The notes under the pieces were generated by a model. It had not been told where the DNA came from. It worked only from the letters and a program-made list of their open reading frames with translations, and made no database searches. A stretch of 64,000 nt of DNA, from NCBI RefSeq assembly GCF_009910325.1, contig NZ_SUMG01000003.1, positions 146,387 to 210,386 of the forward strand, given 5' to 3'. Shown in pieces: positions 43,654 through 52,384 of this stretch. A program made the translations under genes and the position numbers. Origin of the DNA: Isachenkonia alkalipeptolytica (lineage in GTDB: Bacteria > Bacillota > Clostridia > Peptostreptococcales > T1SED10-28). Each line of letters begins with the position of its first letter. Within the stretch, counting starts at the first letter, position 1.

Positions 43654-46032
43654 TTGCTGATTATTCCTCTGGCTCTTCTTTTGGTGGTGGCTGTAGTGAT
43701 AATGAATAGCCGGGACAGTCTGGAAAATCAGGAAAGAGAGGAACTCCACGGAGTGATGGAGATTCATCTTGAGGAGATGCTGGAAGAAAACAGGGTGATT
43801 TCCTGGGATGAGGAGATGAACAGCCTGGAGATCCTTGAGTTGTCCCAAGTGGAGGAAGTAGAAGAAGAGACACTGGAAGCCCAGGTTCATCTCGGGATCA
43901 TCGATCTGCCCAAACTGCTTGAGAAATATGTGGAGGGAATTCTGGAAGAGAATCTTCTCGGAGATGAGGAAAAGCAATATGAGGCTCTTTATCAGGAGCT
44001 TCTGGAACGCCGGCTGAACATGGCCCCTAGAACCTTTGAGGTAACCGCCCGGTTTCAACAGGACAGCGAAGGAAAGTGGGTTCTTCAAAACGAAGAGGAT
44101 TTTCTACTGACCATGCCTGCGGAGTCCCCGGCAAAAATCTTCTCCTCCGGTCTGGGCAGGATTGCAGAATATCCTGTCAGTGAAGAGGATCTGGAATCCC
44201 TTAAACAGGAGTCGGAAGCCATGAAAGAACTGGTCACACTCTACTTGGACCGATTTTTGAGTGAGGAGTATCTGGTTGAGGTCACTGAAGAGAATGACAG
44301 GCATCGTTTCGGGATCTCCCTGGAGCACTATGATACCCACCGGATGATGGAGGACATTGAGGATGCACTTATTGAACACTACGGTTCTATGGAAAATCGG
44401 AAGGAGAAGAAGGCGGAAGCATTGGAAATGATGGAAGAGATGCTTCTGGACGAGGCGTACAGGGAAGACCGTGAAACTACCTATCTTGGTAATTTTATCG
44501 TGACAGAGGGCACCCTAGGCTCCCTGAGAATCACTCAGGACTTCAATCCCAGGGAAAAGCCTTTTCTTGTGAACGCCGGGAAGGATTACCTGCAGTTTTT
44601 TGAATATCCGGAGTATATCCCCGAGTTTTTCAGCCAACGGTTCCAAGGGTTTCATCTGGAGGAGTCGGGAGAGTTCATCACCATCACGGGAGAACAGGAG
44701 GAAGAGGAATCGGCTATCACCATTCAAGCCGATGGCCCTGCTTACCTGTCATTTCTTCACTGGTCCCTGGAGGATGAGGTCCTGGAAGGGGAAAAGAGGG
44801 ATCTGGAAGGTAGCCGGTTAGGGGATCTGCAAAGCCGTTTCCAGGTGGATTTGCAGGGGATCCATCACAGGGAGCAATTCTCCCTCAATCTGTTTCCGGT
44901 CAGTGATCCGGACATGGAAAAATTCGGGGTGATCAATGAAGATGGAGGCGTGTTTATTGACCCCGTGGAAGACATCTTTGGCACCTTCGAAGAGCATCTA
45001 TACCGTGGATCTAGAATCAATCTGCCCTACCCTACCAATATCAGTCTGCCCTCCGACGCAACGCTTAATGGAGAGGATATTGAGGATCGGGAGCATGTCC
45101 GGCTTCTCCTGCATACCGATGGAGAACTGTACCTTGGAGAAGAAGCGGAGCAGGTGCTGGCAGACCGCCGTCGAGATAATGCGGGAGAAGTCGGGGGAGA
45201 TGATGAACCCTATTACACCCTTCAGGCCTTTGAAGAAGACGGTGTCTATGGACTTCGACGGGTTGAACAGACCGCCCATGAGGAGATTCCCGGGGAAGTG
45301 CTTCTGGAGCCTCGATATGATCAGATCCAGCCGGGAGAAGTGGCTTTTCTGGAAAAGGACGGACTGTTTGGTCTGTTCCATTACTCCGAGGAGAACACCT
45401 GGCTGGTGGAGCCGAAATTTGATGAAATATCTGCGGACTGGATCCAAAAACATTACAGACACCAGGCCTATGGTGTCGCCGATCGCTATATCGCAGTGAA
45501 AAAGGACGGACAATGGGGTGCTTTGGATGGTGATACCGGAGAGGTCACCACGGAGTACATCTTTGATGATGCGGGAGAGCTGGGAAATATGCTCCGTATC
45601 AACAGCCAGGACGATGATGTGGCCCAGGGACGAATGACGAAAAACGGAGAGACGGGCCTCTACGACTTCGGAAACAACCGCTGGATTGTGGAGCCGGGGG
45701 AGGAAGAGGAAGACATCCCCTATCTCTTCGATGACCGGAGAAGAATGGAGAAGAACGGAACCTACGGCTATAAGGATGAAAACCATGAATGGGTCATTGA
45801 TCCGGTGTATGAGTATGCCCAGGAGTTCCGGTACGGACTTGCCACTGTTTCCACTGAAACCGAGCATCACATCCTGAATCCCGAGGGAGAGGTCATCTTC
45901 CGATGGGAGAAAAGTATTGCCGATCCTCCCAGGATTCATTACTTTCCCGAGGAAGAGATCTATCGGGGAGACTTATGGCTGTACTTCACCAAAGAGGGAG
46001 AAGTGATTTATTCCGGTTTGGATATGGAATAG
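43654..46032 (+). CDS. Membrane-anchored WG-repeat protein, start codon uncertain
   Basis: 792 residues from TTG 43654. A strong site, AGGGAGG (43606-43612), lies too far upstream for that TTG. In frame, 8 bp after the site, stands ATC at 43621, reading IYNGLKQGKKW before the membrane segment (LLIIPLALLLVVAVVIM). The true start was probably at 43621, with either a rare ATC start or a mutated ATG. The middle is acidic and helical. From about residue 525 WG-type repeats follow (DGVYGLRRV, DGLFGLFHY, DGQWGALDG, NGTYGYKDE, each with VEP or IDP before the next). Exported, function unknown. Confidence 0.82.
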   Translation: MLIIPLALLLVVAVVIMNSRDSLENQEREELHGVMEIHLEEMLEENRVISWDEEMNSLEILELSQVEEVEEETLEAQVHLGIIDLPKLLEKYVEGILEENLLGDEEKQYEALYQELLERRLNMAPRTFEVTARFQQDSEGKWVLQNEEDFLLTMPAESPAKIFSSGLGRIAEYPVSEEDLESLKQESEAMKELVTLYLDRFLSEEYLVEVTEENDRHRFGISLEHYDTHRMMEDIEDALIEHYGSMENRKEKKAEALEMMEEMLLDEAYREDRETTYLGNFIVTEGTLGSLRITQDFNPREKPFLVNAGKDYLQFFEYPEYIPEFFSQRFQGFHLEESGEFITITGEQEEEESAITIQADGPAYLSFLHWSLEDEVLEGEKRDLEGSRLGDLQSRFQVDLQGIHHREQFSLNLFPVSDPDMEKFGVINEDGGVFIDPVEDIFGTFEEHLYRGSRINLPYPTNISLPSDATLNGEDIEDREHVRLLLHTDGELYLGEEAEQVLADRRRDNAGEVGGDDEPYYTLQAFEEDGVYGLRRVEQTAHEEIPGEVLLEPRYDQIQPGEVAFLEKDGLFGLFHYSEENTWLVEPKFDEISADWIQKHYRHQAYGVADRYIAVKKDGQWGALDGDTGEVTTEYIFDDAGELGNMLRINSQDDDVAQGRMTKNGETGLYDFGNNRWIVEPGEEEEDIPYLFDDRRRMEKNGTYGYKDENHEWVIDPVYEYAQEFRYGLATVSTETEHHILNPEGEVIFRWEKSIADPPRIHYFPEEEIYRGDLWLYFTKEGEVIYSGLDME

Positions 46033-46045
46033 TCTCCCTGTAAAT

Positions 46046-46072
46046 CTCACAAAAGAACCGTCCCTGCGTGGG
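46046..46072 (+). repeat. Solo right end
   Basis: CTCACAAAAGAACCGTCCC followed by GCGTGGG, 13 bp after the WG-repeat gene stop. It could act as a hairpin terminator for that gene, but lacks a T run. Confidence 0.8.
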
Positions 46073-46121
46073 TTCGCGTAGTAAAGGTTCTATTGCAAGC
46101 ACAATCAAAAAGGGGGATTCG

Positions 46122-47834
46122 ATGTTTAAAAAACTGTTCATGCTATTATTGATTTTGACGATATTGCTCGTTGCCGGAGCCTGTGGGGAAGCCGAAGAGG
46201 CCCCTGAGGGCGATGACAATGGAGAAAGTGCAGCCCTGGAGGATGACGAGGCTCAGGACGATCCTGTGGACGAAGAAGAGGATGAGGGCGATGACGGGGA
46301 GAAAGGAAAGGAAGATTCCCCTGAACTGCTGGACGAAATTGAAGCAGATTGGACGGCCGAAATTGATTTTAAGGCATTTGATGTGAAGGACTGGCTTTTT
46401 ACCGAGGAGGAAGTCCACTTTCTCTATGAAAAAGAAGGTGCCCTTTATTATCAGTCTTTGGATCTGAGCAATGGAGATGTGCTTGACAATAAGAAAATGG
46501 AGGATGTGCTCACACCGGAACATTTTGAAATCTTAAGGGACATCTCCATTGAGCTTCATGAGTTCAACAATCGCCTATATGGCATCATCGGACAAAACGA
46601 TTACATCACTGATGTAAGATGGGATCAGTTTCCTGAAGAACTGCAACAGGAACAGCGGATGATGATCATTGATATTGAAAACAATGAAACCATTCTTTCG
46701 AAAACTCCAATGATTGATGAACTTAGGCTTCCTGATACAGGGATCACCGGCGAAAGTAACATTTACCCGGGCTTCCTCTTTGATGTGACAGCCGATGGAA
46801 GGTACGTGATGATTCTGAACTCTGCTCCGGGTATGAGCCTCTGGGAAAATCACTTGTATTACTCCACCAACCAGAACGAGGAGGAACTTCAGGAGAAGAA
46901 CAAAGAGGTTTTGAAACAATTTGAGGATGCCCCACTATGGGTTTATGATCTTCAAGAGGATGAGTTGCTGGAGATTCCATATAAAGATTCGATCGATGTC
47001 CTTGTTCCTTATCATGTTCAGGGCTTGGAAAACGGAATCAATATGATTTTTACCGAGCAGGAGGGCTGGCTGACACTGGATATTGAAGAGGAAACAGTTG
47101 AGAAGACCGGAGAAGGCGGTATTTATCGCAGGACAGAGCCCAGAGTTCCCGGTGTTGAACAATACCGGGATGGAGAAATGTTCGGGGAGAACCTGTTTTT
47201 TACTGATGTCCAGGAGACTGCTGAGGGCATTGGAGCAGTTCTCGTCCATCACTACCTATGGGATTTTTCCGGTGAAGGTTTAGATTTTTCGGGAATTATC
47301 GGGTTGAATCGTGACAACCAATATTATTACTATAATGAGGTTACAAAAGAGATTGTTGTGAATAGTGGTGAGGCGATCAATGATGGAGAAGATCGGGTGT
47401 TTAAGGAAAGAATCTATCGATTCACCATTGATGAGGAGAAACTCTCTGAGAATGTGGAAGATGAGCCGGTGGAAACTCTGAAAGAGCTTAAAGGCTTTGA
47501 AGTTACGGATATTATGGAGTTCGAGGTAGGCACCTATCAGGAGGGGAACTTCCGGTTAAGCTATATGGGAGAGAGTACAAGTATAGCCAAGCAAATCATT
47601 GATTTTCATCACTTGGAATATGGAGTGTTGGCAGGCTCGACCATTGAGAGGGGATCTACGGAAAATTCACCTTTCTTCTATGCTTACCGGGATGATGAAG
47701 GAGATAAAAATATGGTTGAGGTCGGCAGTGCAGAACTGGTGGTGACTACGGAAACCCATCTGTATAGATTCAAGGGCGAAGATCTCAGAGCTTATAGTAT
47801 CACTGGTTTCTTTGAAGAAGTGGAAAAGAGGTAA
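46122..47834 (+). CDS. Acidic lipoprotein, paralogue of the one at 34687
   Basis: 570 residues from ATG 46122, preceded by AAAGGGGGATTCG. Lipobox LLVAGAC with Cys21, then a 55-residue Asp/Glu/Gly linker. The folded domain aligns along its length with the 34687 protein (TEEEVHFLYEKEGALYYQS; DVTADGRYVMILNS; TEQEGWLTLDIEEETVEKTG; EVGTYQEGNFRLS). The ends also match (SPFFYAYR). The two genes therefore arose by duplication, although they now lie 11 kb apart with different neighbours. No catalytic motif is seen. Confidence 0.82.
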   Translation: MFKKLFMLLLILTILLVAGACGEAEEAPEGDDNGESAALEDDEAQDDPVDEEEDEGDDGEKGKEDSPELLDEIEADWTAEIDFKAFDVKDWLFTEEEVHFLYEKEGALYYQSLDLSNGDVLDNKKMEDVLTPEHFEILRDISIELHEFNNRLYGIIGQNDYITDVRWDQFPEELQQEQRMMIIDIENNETILSKTPMIDELRLPDTGITGESNIYPGFLFDVTADGRYVMILNSAPGMSLWENHLYYSTNQNEEELQEKNKEVLKQFEDAPLWVYDLQEDELLEIPYKDSIDVLVPYHVQGLENGINMIFTEQEGWLTLDIEEETVEKTGEGGIYRRTEPRVPGVEQYRDGEMFGENLFFTDVQETAEGIGAVLVHHYLWDFSGEGLDFSGIIGLNRDNQYYYYNEVTKEIVVNSGEAINDGEDRVFKERIYRFTIDEEKLSENVEDEPVETLKELKGFEVTDIMEFEVGTYQEGNFRLSYMGESTSIAKQIIDFHHLEYGVLAGSTIERGSTENSPFFYAYRDDEGDKNMVEVGSAELVVTTETHLYRFKGEDLRAYSITGFFEEVEKR

Positions 47835-48035
47835 ATTATATAATGATTAAATTTCATCTAACGGGTGGTTTTAGTTGTGAATTGTGAAATAAAAAAAAAT
47901 ACTGATAATTTCTTGCAAGCAAAATATGGGAATGGTAGAATGAAATGGAATGAGTAAAAGGTGTGAAAATTTTCGATGGGAGAAGTTTCGAAGTAGGATA
48001 AACGGCACCATCGATATTGCGCGAGGAGGTAACCT

Positions 48036-48485
48036 ATGTTAAAGAAAGGGATCATTGGAATATTGGTAGGGATGATACTGATCTATGGCGTTTATGCATT
48101 AATTAATTGGATAAGGGATGTTGAGGACGTTGAGGAAATGACCGTGACCCAACTTAGCTATGATGAGGTTCCCGAAAACATTCAGGAAACCATTGACGAA
48201 ATTAACGATTTTCGTTTGCAATCGGTACATAGAAGGTCAATCATCACCGATCGCCATAGCCGCGCTATGGTAAGTACTCGCTACGAGATTTTTGTGCCGC
48301 CGGAAGGGGAAAGACTGGAGATTATCGAAATAGCGGAAGAAGACATTCGTCAAGGCGTAATGAGAGCGGTCTATACCTTTGTGGAAAAAGAGGGAGAAAC
48401 CGTCGATGAGATGGAAGACGTGGTGATTCTGAGAGTCGATAACTATATAAAGGGCGAGTTTAGAACCGTTTTTGTGGATGATTAA
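48036..48485 (+). CDS. Small membrane-anchored protein
   Basis: 149 residues. ATG follows CGAGGAGGTAACCT. One N-terminal membrane segment (4-24, KGIIGILVGMILIYGVYALI) precedes an outside domain of about 120 residues with no recognised family. Its 3' end is 10 bp from the repeat at 48496 but is not altered by it. Confidence 0.78.
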   Translation: MLKKGIIGILVGMILIYGVYALINWIRDVEDVEEMTVTQLSYDEVPENIQETIDEINDFRLQSVHRRSIITDRHSRAMVSTRYEIFVPPEGERLEIIEIAEEDIRQGVMRAVYTFVEKEGETVDEMEDVVILRVDNYIKGEFRTVFVDD

Positions 48486-48495
48486 TATCGCTTGA

Positions 48496-48634
48496 CTCAC
48501 AGAGGACGGTGGTTTTGTGAGGTAGTAAATCAAACGTGTAGAGCATCTAATTGATTTAATTCTTTTTATGTTTATAGAGGGATGGATACAGTTATTATTT
48601 GAAAACCTCACAACAGAACCATCCCCGCGTGAGG
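48496..48634 (+). mobile_element. Repeat element, short type 3, left part of cassette copy 2
   Basis: Left end CTCACAGAGGACGGTGG...TTTTGTGAGG; right end CTCACAACAGAACCATCCCC...GTGAGG with the same CATCCCC change as at 41396. The interior is nearly identical to that copy. Confidence 0.92.
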
Positions 48635-48673
48635 TGTTTTAAAATATTCTAGAATATATGGAGGTGGCAATGA

Positions 48674-49093
48674 ATGGATATAGAATTTATTGCAATTACA
48701 TTATTATATATACATCAAACCCTTGATATTATTGGTGTAAAAGGTTATGTGGATAGACCAGAATTAATAAGTCCAGATACTATTGGATGGTCATTGTTAA
48801 CTGTATTAATGGTTTTGTATTATTTGAATATACCATATGTACAAATAATTCTTCTTGTTCTCTTTGGATTGGTGCTATTTGGACTTTATCATTTCCATTG
48901 GAAGCTATATTGGTTTGGAGCAAGTGAAAAAAAGATTGAAGGGTACAACAAATATTTTGAAGGAACTCACAGAATTATACCTGAATCAAAAAAAAGGTTA
49001 GTGCCGGATACTTATCATATAGTTCATACAGTATTATACTTATTTACTTTTACTGTATTAACTATCAACCAAATTCTTTCAATAGTAGATTAA
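48674..49093 (+). CDS. Cassette membrane protein, copy 2
   Basis: 139 residues, identical to the 41575 product except for Ile19 in place of Val19. Only about three base differences are visible in 420 bp, two of them silent. Upstream palindrome, GGAGG site and downstream sequence up to CTCACAATGGGAC are also the same. After that point the two copies diverge (AGAGTGAC there, GTTCTTTTGTGAGG here), so the duplication ends inside a repeat end. Same predicted topology with three or four membrane segments; family unknown. Confidence 0.85.
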   Translation: MDIEFIAITLLYIHQTLDIIGVKGYVDRPELISPDTIGWSLLTVLMVLYYLNIPYVQIILLVLFGLVLFGLYHFHWKLYWFGASEKKIEGYNKYFEGTHRIIPESKKRLVPDTYHIVHTVLYLFTFTVLTINQILSIVD

Positions 49094-49112
49094 TAAAGTT
49101 GAATCTTAAGTG

Positions 49113-49140
49113 CTCACAATGGGACTGTTCTTTTGTGAGG
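49113..49140 (+). repeat. Solo left end at the right border of cassette copy 2
   Basis: CTCACAATGGGACTGTTC...TTTTGTGAGG, with ACGG changed to ACTG, as at 58708. It is followed by the leader unit, which is also found after the 58708 copy. Confidence 0.85.
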
Positions 49141-49344
49141 CAGATCAATGAGGAGAATATTCAAATTGTTTGTTAAGAATCAAGCACATGTGGTATAAAT
49201 AGAACAAATATATCTTCCGGTGTATACAGAACTGGACACGAAGATTTCATCGCCAGATATGGACGCTCCGAGCGATGGATGAGTGAGTAGCGTAACCGGC
49301 CAACAGGTCGGTTTTTTTTGTGGAAGGAAAAGGAGGTTTTGACA
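49141..49344 (+). promoter_or_regulatory. Promoter and structured leader with attenuator-like terminator
   Basis: A promoter-like TTGTTA (49170) and TATAAA (49194) are 18 bp apart. The leader can form a hairpin ATCTTCCGGT...ACTGG....GAAGAT, then CATCGC...GCGATG, then a terminator at 49294-49319, all before the GGAGG of the MBL gene. The layout is that of an attenuated leader or riboswitch. I cannot assign it to a known class. A second copy lies at 58736-58935. Confidence 0.55.
49294..49319 (+). terminator. Leader terminator 25 bp before the MBL gene
   Basis: AACCGGCC and GGTCGGTT pair over 8 bp (one G-T) around AACA, followed by seven Ts. The position within the leader suggests attenuation rather than gene-end termination. 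Confidence 0.75.
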
Positions 49345-50226
49345 ATGGATTCAACAATTTCATTTCGTGTTGGAAAATTCAAGTGTATGGCAGTCAGTGA
49401 CGGAACGAATACCTATCAAAATCCTGCCCAGTTGTTCTTCCCAACTGCGGACCGGGAGGAGCTCCACCGAGCCCTTCTTCGACATCGGCTAAATCCGGAA
49501 ACCTGGAAGGAATTTGAAAACACCTACACTCCTCTGCTGATCGATACGGGAGATGAACTGATTCTGGTGGATACGGGAGTCGGTGAGGGGTTAAGTTCCA
49601 ACGGAGGGAAGCTGCTTCAAAATCTGAAGAGTATGGACATCTTACCCGAAGCCATTAACCATATCATTCTTACCCATGGTCATCCGGATCATATAGGGGG
49701 TAACACAACAGGAGAGGGACAGTCAATTTTTACTAATGCCCGTTATCATATGTTTAGGGATGAATGGAATTTCTGGTGTACCGATCAGGGAAAGAAGGCG
49801 ATGGAAAGCAAAGGCTTTCATCCCGAATTTCAAAAAGAACTAGTGGGGATTGCAAAGATGAAACTAGGGTCCATCGAAGGACAGTTGGAGTTGATTGATC
49901 AGGATTCGGAGATTGTTCCGGGAATCCATATGCTAAAAGCACCGGGTCATACACCGGGTCATATGGTCCTTTTGATACATTCCGGAGAAGAACGGTTTTA
50001 CTCTTTCTCTGATATGGTCATTCATCCCATTCATCTGGAACATCCGGAATGGATCACGGCAGTGGATATTGATGGGGAAGAGATGATCAAAACCAGAAGA
50101 ACTTTTCTAAAGAGGGCGGAGAAGGAAAACGCTTTGGTACATGCCTTTCACTTACCATTTCCTGCAGTGGGAAGGATCGAAGAAAAAAGCGGGGGATGGC
50201 AGTGGATTCCATCCACGGAGCCCTGA
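49345..50226 (+). CDS. MBL-fold metallo-hydrolase
   Basis: 293 residues from ATG 49345, 9 bp after AAGGAGG. Metallo-beta-lactamase fold with the full metal site THGHPDHIGG, then APGHTPGHMVLLI and FSDMVIHP. The type is close to lactonase/glyoxalase-like MBL enzymes, such as the AHL-lactonase branch, but the substrate cannot be told. It is preceded by a leader with an internal terminator, so expression is probably controlled by attenuation. Confidence 0.88.
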   Translation: MDSTISFRVGKFKCMAVSDGTNTYQNPAQLFFPTADREELHRALLRHRLNPETWKEFENTYTPLLIDTGDELILVDTGVGEGLSSNGGKLLQNLKSMDILPEAINHIILTHGHPDHIGGNTTGEGQSIFTNARYHMFRDEWNFWCTDQGKKAMESKGFHPEFQKELVGIAKMKLGSIEGQLELIDQDSEIVPGIHMLKAPGHTPGHMVLLIHSGEERFYSFSDMVIHPIHLEHPEWITAVDIDGEEMIKTRRTFLKRAEKENALVHAFHLPFPAVGRIEEKSGGWQWIPSTEP

Positions 50227-50426
50227 AGCAACCAGAATGACCAATGAGTAAGGACAGAGGATTGAGCGTTTATTTTAGACCATAGAATCAGGCAAGAAAA
50301 TTGGTTAAAAGATAGGGAAAATTATTTGCCGAAATTTTTCCAAAAATACTTGCCGGTTACACCTGGAAGTGAAGCAGTGTGTCAGATGAACAAGGAGTTC
50401 AGGATAAACCATTGTGGAGGTATAAA

Positions 50427-51080
50427 ATGGAGATGAATAGAATCGCAGCATACTGTCATGAAGTGATGGAGAAGATGGTGAGAAATCCTCATGTGTACGG
50501 GGTATCTCTTTGCGTAAAATCAGGGAAAGCCGGTCTTTACTGGAAAGGATCGGGAGGAAACATCGGCGATGCCTTCAAACAGCGGATCTTTGATGAGTTG
50601 GATCTCCGGAACACCTATGCGTATCAGGACGTAAATGATACCACCCCGGTGAACTATTACTACAAATCAAAAGAAATCCACATCCCACGGTGTTTGGCTT
50701 CAGTGACGGCTGAAGGCGGCATCGTATCCGATGCGGAGGAATCAATGAAGATTCTGGAATCCTTTTTCAATGGCCGTTTTTTTCCAAGGGAGAGCCTGGA
50801 GGAGCACAAGCTGTGGAATTTCATGTTTTTTCCCTATCAGTTTTACTTCGGTATGGGATTGGAGAAACTGTGGATTCCCTGGATCACGTATCCGTCAAAA
50901 CCGAGAAAGGAACTACTGGGCTTTTGGGGATCTTCAGGTGCCTTTGCTTTTCACAATCCCGAACTGGATCTTTACATGACCGGGACAGTAAACCAATCCA
51001 ATGGCTTTGGACATAAAGCGGCTTATAAAGCAATGATCGGGATAATGAAGGACGTTGAAAAAAGACACATCGAGGGATGA
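50427..51080 (+). pseudogene. Serine beta-lactamase-fold protein lacking its catalytic core
   Basis: 217 codons from ATG 50427, with GGAGG 6 bp upstream. The first 35 codons (NPHVYGVSLCVKSG) match the N-terminus of class C-type serine hydrolases, and codons from about 50 match the C-terminal half (IFDELDLRNTYAY; ASVTAEGGIVSDAEE; GFWGSSGAFAFHNPELDLYM). The segment that should carry the SxxK nucleophile and the YxN motif is missing between GSGGNIG and FKQRIF. The frame is kept, so an inactive protein could still be made. An internal deletion of about 120 codons is the simplest reading. Confidence 0.78.
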
Positions 51081-51187
51081 AGCAACCGGTTTCATTGTTG
51101 CAGATAGGGTTTTTCTGGAATGGTTATGGCGGGCATTAACTTATAAACAAGGTCCTCCTTTTCGTGAGCTACGATTCGTTTTTATAT

Positions 51188-51703
51188 TTACTTTTGAAAT
51201 TCTAAGGATTCGATCATTTGCTGGGGAGTAGGAAGAAAATCATCAAAGGCCTCTTGGGGTACTCTCGCATCCATGCTGAACATGAAGCCCTCATGTATGG
51301 TTAATACTCGGAAAATTCTCTCCTCCCGGGAAAAATTGAAATGGACTTCATAGGCTTTATTCCCTTGAACATCCCTTTCCTTGAAGTAAAAATCATCCTG
51401 GGTATCTTCCATTTCTACCAGGTCTTCATCCCAGATTGCATAGAGCTCCTCTTCCGTAAAATCATCGGTGAGGGAATTCATTGTAATACCGATCATTTTT
51501 TCTTCCTCTTCATCCATGAATAGGGTGCTGATCATTATCTCCATATCTTCTTCCTGAACGGTATAGTCATCAGGGTATTGTAAGGTGTAATAGGGGTTTT
51601 CGTAGGTATCCCATGATTTTTTCTCGTTGTCTTGACCACAGGCGGTGACCACTAGAACCGTAATAAGAAGAATAAGTAACAAGAGCCATGTGTTTTTTTT
51701 CAT
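51188..51703 (-). CDS. Small lipoprotein, PsbP/DUF1795-like
   Basis: 171 residues. The minus-strand ATG is preceded by GAGGAGGTTTATT. Lipobox LVVTAC with Cys22. The mature part (YENPYYTLQYPDDYTV; FYFKERDVQGNKAYEVHF; TPQQMIESLEF) resembles small PsbP-like lipoproteins of Firmicutes. Two broken copies exist in this window, at 43056-43155 and 59547-59716, and this is the only intact one. The role is unknown. Confidence 0.83.
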   Translation of the reverse strand: MKKNTWLLLLILLITVLVVTACGQDNEKKSWDTYENPYYTLQYPDDYTVQEEDMEIMISTLFMDEEEEKMIGITMNSLTDDFTEEELYAIWDEDLVEMEDTQDDFYFKERDVQGNKAYEVHFNFSREERIFRVLTIHEGFMFSMDARVPQEAFDDFLPTPQQMIESLEFQK

Positions 51704-51828
51704 AATAAACCTCCTCGTTTTTATTGCTGCCTTTTTTATATGTTATCATAAGAAGGGCTTAGGGCAAAAAAAAAATTTCATCATTGTATCGGGATTAAAA
51801 ACGACTTTGCATTATTTGTCTATCGAAC

Positions 51829-51856
51829 TGTAACCTTTTTCCTGCTGATCCGTATA
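51829..51856 (+). promoter_or_regulatory. ECF-type promoter of the second sigma operon
   Basis: TGTAAC (51829-51834), 16-bp spacer, CGTATA (51851-51856): close to the general ECF promoter pattern with an AAC -35 core and CGT -10 core. It lies 22 bp before the sigma gene, which suggests autoregulation. Confidence 0.75.
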
Positions 51857-51877
51857 TTTAATGAAAGGAGGTTTCCG

Positions 51878-52384
51878 ATGAATTCAAATGCCCTAGAGAC
51901 GGCCTACAAAAAATATTATAAAGAGCTCTTTTATTACGCCCTAAGTCTTTGTCGGCAGGAGGATTTGGCAAAGGACTTAGTCAGTGAAACCTTCTGTCGA
52001 GCCTTAATTGCATCCGATACACCGAAGGAATCCTTTAAATTTTGGCTCTTTCGAGTACTGAAGAATTATTATATCGATTTGAAAAGAAAAAATCACGAGT
52101 CTTTAAACTTTTCGACCCAAGAATCCTTTTTATCGGAGGATGCGAAGAAAGGTCCTGGAAATCTCTATCTTTTAAAAGAGCGGGACCGACGGATTTACAA
52201 TCATGTTTTACAACTGGAACCGGAAGTATACCGGGAGGTACTCTATCTGTATTATTACGGAGAGATGAAAATTAAAGAAATATCCATCACGCTAGGCCTC
52301 AGTGATACCCATACAAAAACTGCATTACATAGGGCGCGTAAAAAAATCGGCAAAGGATTAAAGGAGGATACCTATGAATTTTAA
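51878..52384 (+). CDS. ECF RNA polymerase sigma factor
   Basis: 168 residues. ATG follows GAAAGGAGGTTTCCG. Region 2: YYKELFYYALSLCRQEDLAKD and SETFCRALIAS. Region 4: VLYLYYYGEMKIKEISITLG and THTKTALHRARKKI. It overlaps the anti-sigma gene by 11 bp and has a near-consensus ECF promoter. It belongs with Firmicute sigma factors controlled by membrane anti-sigma proteins of the sigma-regulator N/C type. The signal is probably envelope stress. Confidence 0.93.
   Translation: MNSNALETAYKKYYKELFYYALSLCRQEDLAKDLVSETFCRALIASDTPKESFKFWLFRVLKNYYIDLKRKNHESLNFSTQESFLSEDAKKGPGNLYLLKERDRRIYNHVLQLEPEVYREVLYLYYYGEMKIKEISITLGLSDTHTKTALHRARKKIGKGLKEDTYEF

Noticed and set aside
49141..49344. Leader as a guanidine-II or glnA-type riboswitch
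   Set aside because: One loop resembles ACGR in the second copy only (GGACGATCC), and the required paired second hairpin is not conserved. I could not match the whole to a known class.
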